Source: Klebsiella sp. WP3-W18-ESBL-02 (lineage in GTDB: Bacteria > Pseudomonadota > Gammaproteobacteria > Enterobacterales > Enterobacteriaceae). From it: a DNA stretch of 64,000 bases. Below the pieces are notes generated by a model. It was not told where the DNA came from and searched no databases. It saw nothing but the letters and a program-made list of their open reading frames with translations. Position 1 is the first letter of the stretch, and each line of letters begins with the position of its first letter. Of the stretch, positions 60,744-64,000 are shown in pieces. The DNA lies in assembly GCF_014168815.1 (NCBI RefSeq), contig NZ_AP021972.1, forward strand, positions 3,286,001-3,350,000, in the 5' to 3' direction. Both the position numbers and the translations under genes were made by a program.

Positions 60744-61745
60744 GTGATTGATTTACGCAGTGATACCGTAACCCGCCCGACGCGCGCCATGCTGGATACC
60801 ATGATGGCCGCGCCGGTCGGCGATGATGTGTATGGTGATGATCCCACCGTGAATGCCCTTCAGCAGTACGCCGCCGAGCTGGCCGGCAAAGAGGCGGCGC
60901 TGTTCCTGCCTACCGGCACCCAGGCCAACCTGGTGGCGCTGCTGAGCCACTGTGAACGCGGCGAGGAGTACATCGTCGGCCAGGGGGCGCATAACTATCT
61001 GTACGAAGCGGGCGGCGCGGCGGTGCTGGGCAGTATTCAGCCGCAGCCGATTGACGCCGCCGGTGATGGCACGCTGCCGCTGGATAAAGTCGCAGCCAAA
61101 ATCAAAGCCGACGATATTCACTTCGCCCGCACCCGGCTGTTGAGTATTGAAAACACCCACAACGGCAAAGTACTGCCGCGCGCCTATCTCAAAGAGGCCT
61201 GGGACTTCACCCGTGCGCGCGGGTTGGCGCTGCACGTCGACGGCGCGCGTATTTTCAACGCGCTGGTCAGCTACGGCTGTGAGCTGAAGGACATCGCCCA
61301 ATACTGTGACTCGTTCACCATCTGTTTGTCCAAAGGATTGGGCACGCCGGTCGGCTCGCTGCTGGTCGGGGATCACGACTACATCAAACGCGCCAACCGC
61401 TGGCGTAAAATGACCGGCGGCGGCATGCGCCAGGCCGGGATTTTAGCCGCCGCAGGGCTGTACGCATTGCAAAACAACGTCGCTCGCCTGCAGGACGATC
61501 ACGATAACGCCGCCTGGCTTGCCGCCGAACTGCGCGAGGCCGGTGCCGATGTCATGCGCCACGACACCAATATGCTGTTCGTCCGGGTGGGTGAAGAAAA
61601 CGCCGCGGCGCTGGGCGAATTTATGCAGGCGCGCGGCGTGCTGATAAACGCGTCGCCGATCGTACGCCTGGTGACGCATCTCGACGTCAACCGCCAGCAG
61701 CTGACGGAAGTCGTGGGTCACTGGAAAGCCTTTTTAGCCCGCTAA
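60744..61745 (+). CDS. ltaE: Low-specificity L-threonine aldolase
   Basis: LtaE is a cytosolic PLP enzyme that cleaves L-threonine and L-allo-threonine to glycine and acetaldehyde. The 333-aa product begins MIDLRSDTVTRPTRAML, the family signature. The PLP lysine is K197 in TICLSKGLGTPVGS, and HVDGARIFNA (about residues 164-173) carries the PLP-pyridine aspartate. The start is a GTG at 60744, after AAAGGAAATGCC. It follows poxB by 38 bp and precedes ybjT by 9 bp, so poxB-ltaE-ybjT-ybjS are probably read together in part. Confidence 0.96.
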   Translation: MIDLRSDTVTRPTRAMLDTMMAAPVGDDVYGDDPTVNALQQYAAELAGKEAALFLPTGTQANLVALLSHCERGEEYIVGQGAHNYLYEAGGAAVLGSIQPQPIDAAGDGTLPLDKVAAKIKADDIHFARTRLLSIENTHNGKVLPRAYLKEAWDFTRARGLALHVDGARIFNALVSYGCELKDIAQYCDSFTICLSKGLGTPVGSLLVGDHDYIKRANRWRKMTGGGMRQAGILAAAGLYALQNNVARLQDDHDNAAWLAAELREAGADVMRHDTNMLFVRVGEENAAALGEFMQARGVLINASPIVRLVTHLDVNRQQLTEVVGHWKAFLAR

Positions 61746-61754
61746 GGAGACAAC

Positions 61755-63197
61755 GTGTCGCAGTCTGTTCTGGTTTTTGGCGCCAGCGGCTACATTGGCC
61801 AGCATCTGGTGTCTGAATTAAGCCAGCGCGGCTATGCCGTGCGGGCGGTGGCACGTCGCGTTGAACGGCTACAAAAGCGCAATCTGCCCGGCGTCACCTG
61901 CCATTCGGTTGATCTCGAAAAAACCGCCGACCTCTCGGCGCTGCTGAGCGGCGTCGAGACCGTCTACTACCTGGTTCACGGCATGGGCGAGAGCCAGGAT
62001 TTTCTCGAGCACGAACGCCGGGTAGCGGAAAACGTGCGCGCTGCGCTGCGGGTAAGCCCGGTTAACCAGCTGATTTTCCTGAGCTCTTTACAAGCGCCGG
62101 CGCACGAACAATCGCCGCACCTGCGCGCCCGTCAGTTAACCGCCGATATTCTGCGCGATGCGGGCGTACCGGTAAGCGAAGTGCGTGCCGGGATCATCGT
62201 CGGCGCGGGCTCCGCGGCGTTTGAAGTGATGCGTGACATGGTCTACAACCTGCCGATACTGACGCCGCCGCGCTGGGTGCGCTCGCGCACCACGCCGATT
62301 GCGCTGGAAAATCTGCTGTTCTATCTGGTCGAACTGCTCAACCATCCGTCTCCCGAGCATCGCGTGTTTGAAGCCGCCGGGCCGGAAGAGCTGACCTACC
62401 AGCAGCAGTTTGAACATTTTATGGCGGTCAGCGGCCGTCATCGCCCACTGATTCCGATTCCCTTCCCCACTCGCTGGATCTCGGTGTGGTTCCTTAACGT
62501 GATCACCTCCGTTCCGCCCACGATCGCCAAGGCCCTGATCCAGGGGCTGAAGCACGATCTGCTGGCTGACGATCGCACCCTGCGCGCGCTGATCCCACAA
62601 ACGCTGATCCCGTTCGATGAGGCGGTACGCCGTACGCTTGAAGAAGAGAAAAGCCTGGTCAACTCCAGCGACTGGGGCTACGACGCGCAGGCTTTCGCTC
62701 GCTGGCGTCCGGAATACGGATTTTTTGCCAAACAGGCCGGCTTTACCGTCAGCACGTCCGCCAGCCTGACCGCACTATGGGCGGTGGTTAACCGTCTGGG
62801 CGGTAAAGAAGGCTATTTCTTTGGCAATATACTTTGGAAAACGCGCGCGGCAATGGATCTGCTGGTGGGACACCGACTGGCGAAAGGGCGCCCGGAGCGC
62901 CCGCTGCTTCAGCCCGGCGATGCGGTCGACAGCTGGAAAGTGATCATTGTTGAACCCGAAAAAGCGCTGACGCTCCTCTTCGGCATGAAGGCGCCCGGCC
63001 TTGGTCGCCTGAGCTTCACGATGGTCGACAAAGGCAGCCATCGGGAACTTGACGTGCGCGCCTGGTGGCATCCGCACGGTATGCCAGGATTACTCTACTG
63101 GTTGTTGATGATTCCAGCACATCTGTTCATCTTCCGCGGAATGGCACGGCGTATTGCCCGCCTGGCAGAAGAAGTCACAGGAAAAAATGCGCATTAA
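61755..63197 (+). CDS. ybjT: NAD(P)-binding oxidoreductase-like protein YbjT
   Basis: YbjT is a 480-residue protein with an N-terminal NAD(P)-binding Rossmann domain and a C-terminal DUF2867 domain, and it has possible membrane association. Its function is not established. The dinucleotide motif is VFGASGYIGQHL (about residues 7-18). The second half includes GYFFGNILWKTRAAMDLLVG and the C-terminal hydrophobic stretch LLYWLLMIPAHLFIFRGM (about 448-465). The start is a GTG (61755) after AAGGAGACAAC. It lies 9 bp from ltaE. Length matches E. coli YbjT. Confidence 0.94.
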   Translation: MSQSVLVFGASGYIGQHLVSELSQRGYAVRAVARRVERLQKRNLPGVTCHSVDLEKTADLSALLSGVETVYYLVHGMGESQDFLEHERRVAENVRAALRVSPVNQLIFLSSLQAPAHEQSPHLRARQLTADILRDAGVPVSEVRAGIIVGAGSAAFEVMRDMVYNLPILTPPRWVRSRTTPIALENLLFYLVELLNHPSPEHRVFEAAGPEELTYQQQFEHFMAVSGRHRPLIPIPFPTRWISVWFLNVITSVPPTIAKALIQGLKHDLLADDRTLRALIPQTLIPFDEAVRRTLEEEKSLVNSSDWGYDAQAFARWRPEYGFFAKQAGFTVSTSASLTALWAVVNRLGGKEGYFFGNILWKTRAAMDLLVGHRLAKGRPERPLLQPGDAVDSWKVIIVEPEKALTLLFGMKAPGLGRLSFTMVDKGSHRELDVRAWWHPHGMPGLLYWLLMIPAHLFIFRGMARRIARLAEEVTGKNAH

Positions 63198-63284
63198 CCC
63201 TTTTTCGTCTTAGTTTCCCATTGCATACGAGTGAAATAAACGGAAGAATGCGCACGAAACTCTTTTTTAACACTGTGGATGATT

Positions 63285-64000
63285 ATGAAGGTACTGGTCA
63301 CCGGCGCCACGAGCGGATTAGGCAGAAACGCAGTTGAGTATCTGCGCCGTAAGGGCATTAGCGTCAGAGCGAGCGGTCGCAATGAAGCGATGGGCAAACT
63401 GCTGGAGAAAATGGGCGCCGAATTCGTCCATGCTGACCTGACCGAGCTGGTCTCCTCTCAGGCCAAAGTGATGCTGGCCGGCGTCGACACCCTGTGGCAC
63501 TGCTCTAGCTTCACCTCGCCGTGGGGCACCCAGGCCGCGTTTGACCTCGCCAACGTCCGTGCCACCCGCCGTCTGGGAGAATGGGCTGTCGCCTGGGGCG
63601 TACGCAACTTTATCCATATCTCGTCGCCGTCGCTCTACTTTGACTACCACCATCATCGGGACATCAAAGAAGATTTTCGTCCTCACCGTTTTGCCAACGA
63701 ATTTGCCCGCAGCAAAGCCGCCAGCGAAGAGGTCATTCAGATGCTGGCGCAGGCTAACCCGAACACGCGTTTCACCATTCTGCGTCCGCAGAGCGTCTTT
63801 GGCCCGCACGATAAAGTGTTTATTCCGCGCCTGGCGCAGATGATGCACCATTACGGCAGCGTGCTGCTGCCGCGCGGCGGCCACGCGATGGTCGACATGA
63901 CCTACTACGAGAACGCCGCCCACGCCATGTGGCTCGCCAGCCAGCCGCGCTGTGACGACCTGCCTTCAGGCCGCGCCTATAACATTACCAACGGCGAACC
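63285..64000 (+). CDS. ybjS: NAD-dependent epimerase/dehydratase-like YbjS (3-beta-HSD family), 5' part
   Basis: YbjS is a short-chain extended dehydrogenase (NAD(P)-binding, 3-beta-hydroxysteroid-dehydrogenase-like) whose substrate is unknown. The visible 238 codons begin MKVLVTGATSGLGRNAVEYL, with the GxxGxxG motif at residues 7-13. The expected catalytic YxxxK is not obvious in the usual place; a related Ser-rich segment HISSPSLYFDYHHH is present (about 109-122). The gene continues past the right edge. The start ATG at 63285 follows GGATGATT. It is 87 bp downstream of ybjT in the same direction, as in E. coli. Confidence 0.94.
   Translation, partial: MKVLVTGATSGLGRNAVEYLRRKGISVRASGRNEAMGKLLEKMGAEFVHADLTELVSSQAKVMLAGVDTLWHCSSFTSPWGTQAAFDLANVRATRRLGEWAVAWGVRNFIHISSPSLYFDYHHHRDIKEDFRPHRFANEFARSKAASEEVIQMLAQANPNTRFTILRPQSVFGPHDKVFIPRLAQMMHHYGSVLLPRGGHAMVDMTYYENAAHAMWLASQPRCDDLPSGRAYNITNGE

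Overview
The window is chromosomal DNA of an enterobacterium of the Klebsiella/Enterobacter/Raoultella group. The basis is near-identity of many products to Escherichia coli core proteins (SerC, AroA, PflB, FtsK, Lrp, ClpA, Hcp) and a gene order matching the E. coli K-12 cmk-to-ybjS segment, combined with GC-rich third positions and an accessory block that E. coli K-12 lacks. The species cannot be fixed from sequence reading alone. No rRNA, tRNA, insertion sequence, prophage or CRISPR array was seen.

Layout. 1-4.0 kb: 5' end of cmk, a remnant of the M48 peptidase gene ycaL, the serC-aroA operon with an intercistronic terminator/attenuator, and ycaP. 4.1-10.4 kb: ycaO, then focA-pflB and pflA (anaerobic pyruvate cleavage and formate transport) behind an FNR-type site. 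10.5-16.0 kb: ycaD and the dmsABC DMSO reductase operon, with an FNR site upstream and an in-frame TAA in dmsB. 16.1-24.4 kb: serS, rarA, lolA, ftsK (with a 15-unit 39-bp repeat in the linker and a LexA box upstream) and lrp. 24.9-34.5 kb: trxB, cydD-cydC, aat, infA, a small exported protein, clpS-clpA and cspD. 34.6-43.7 kb: macAB, two tandem VirK/YbjX paralogues with PhoP-like boxes, ybjD, aqpZ and lysO. 43.8-46.5 kb: the nitrosative-stress operon hcp-hcr behind candidate FNR and NsrR sites.

46.5-58.8 kb, between hcr and poxB, is a 12-kb block absent from this position in E. coli K-12, with all genes on the minus strand. It holds an outer-membrane beta-barrel protein, an MFS transporter, and a tightly overlapping run of two phosphotriesterase-family proteins, an FAD aromatic-type monooxygenase, an alpha/beta esterase, a metallo-beta-lactamase-fold hydrolase and a CocE-type serine hydrolase. 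Upstream lie a GntR/UTRA regulator, a COG0523 (CobW/YjiA) metal-handling GTPase and a DoxX protein. The best reading is an uncharacterised catabolic or detoxification island for an ester/lactone compound. Its first enzyme gene encodes a phosphotriesterase paralogue in which all six metal-ligand positions are replaced. That gene is also frameshifted by one extra copy of a 5-bp repeat.

58.9-64 kb returns to the core: poxB behind a sigma-S-like promoter, ltaE, ybjT and the start of ybjS.

The core genes lean towards anaerobic and microaerobic life (pfl, dms, hcp, cydDC, FNR sites) and envelope or stress physiology (lolA, macAB, virK-like genes, clpAS, cspD). Three genes are visibly damaged: ycaL, dmsB and the metal-less phosphotriesterase paralogue.
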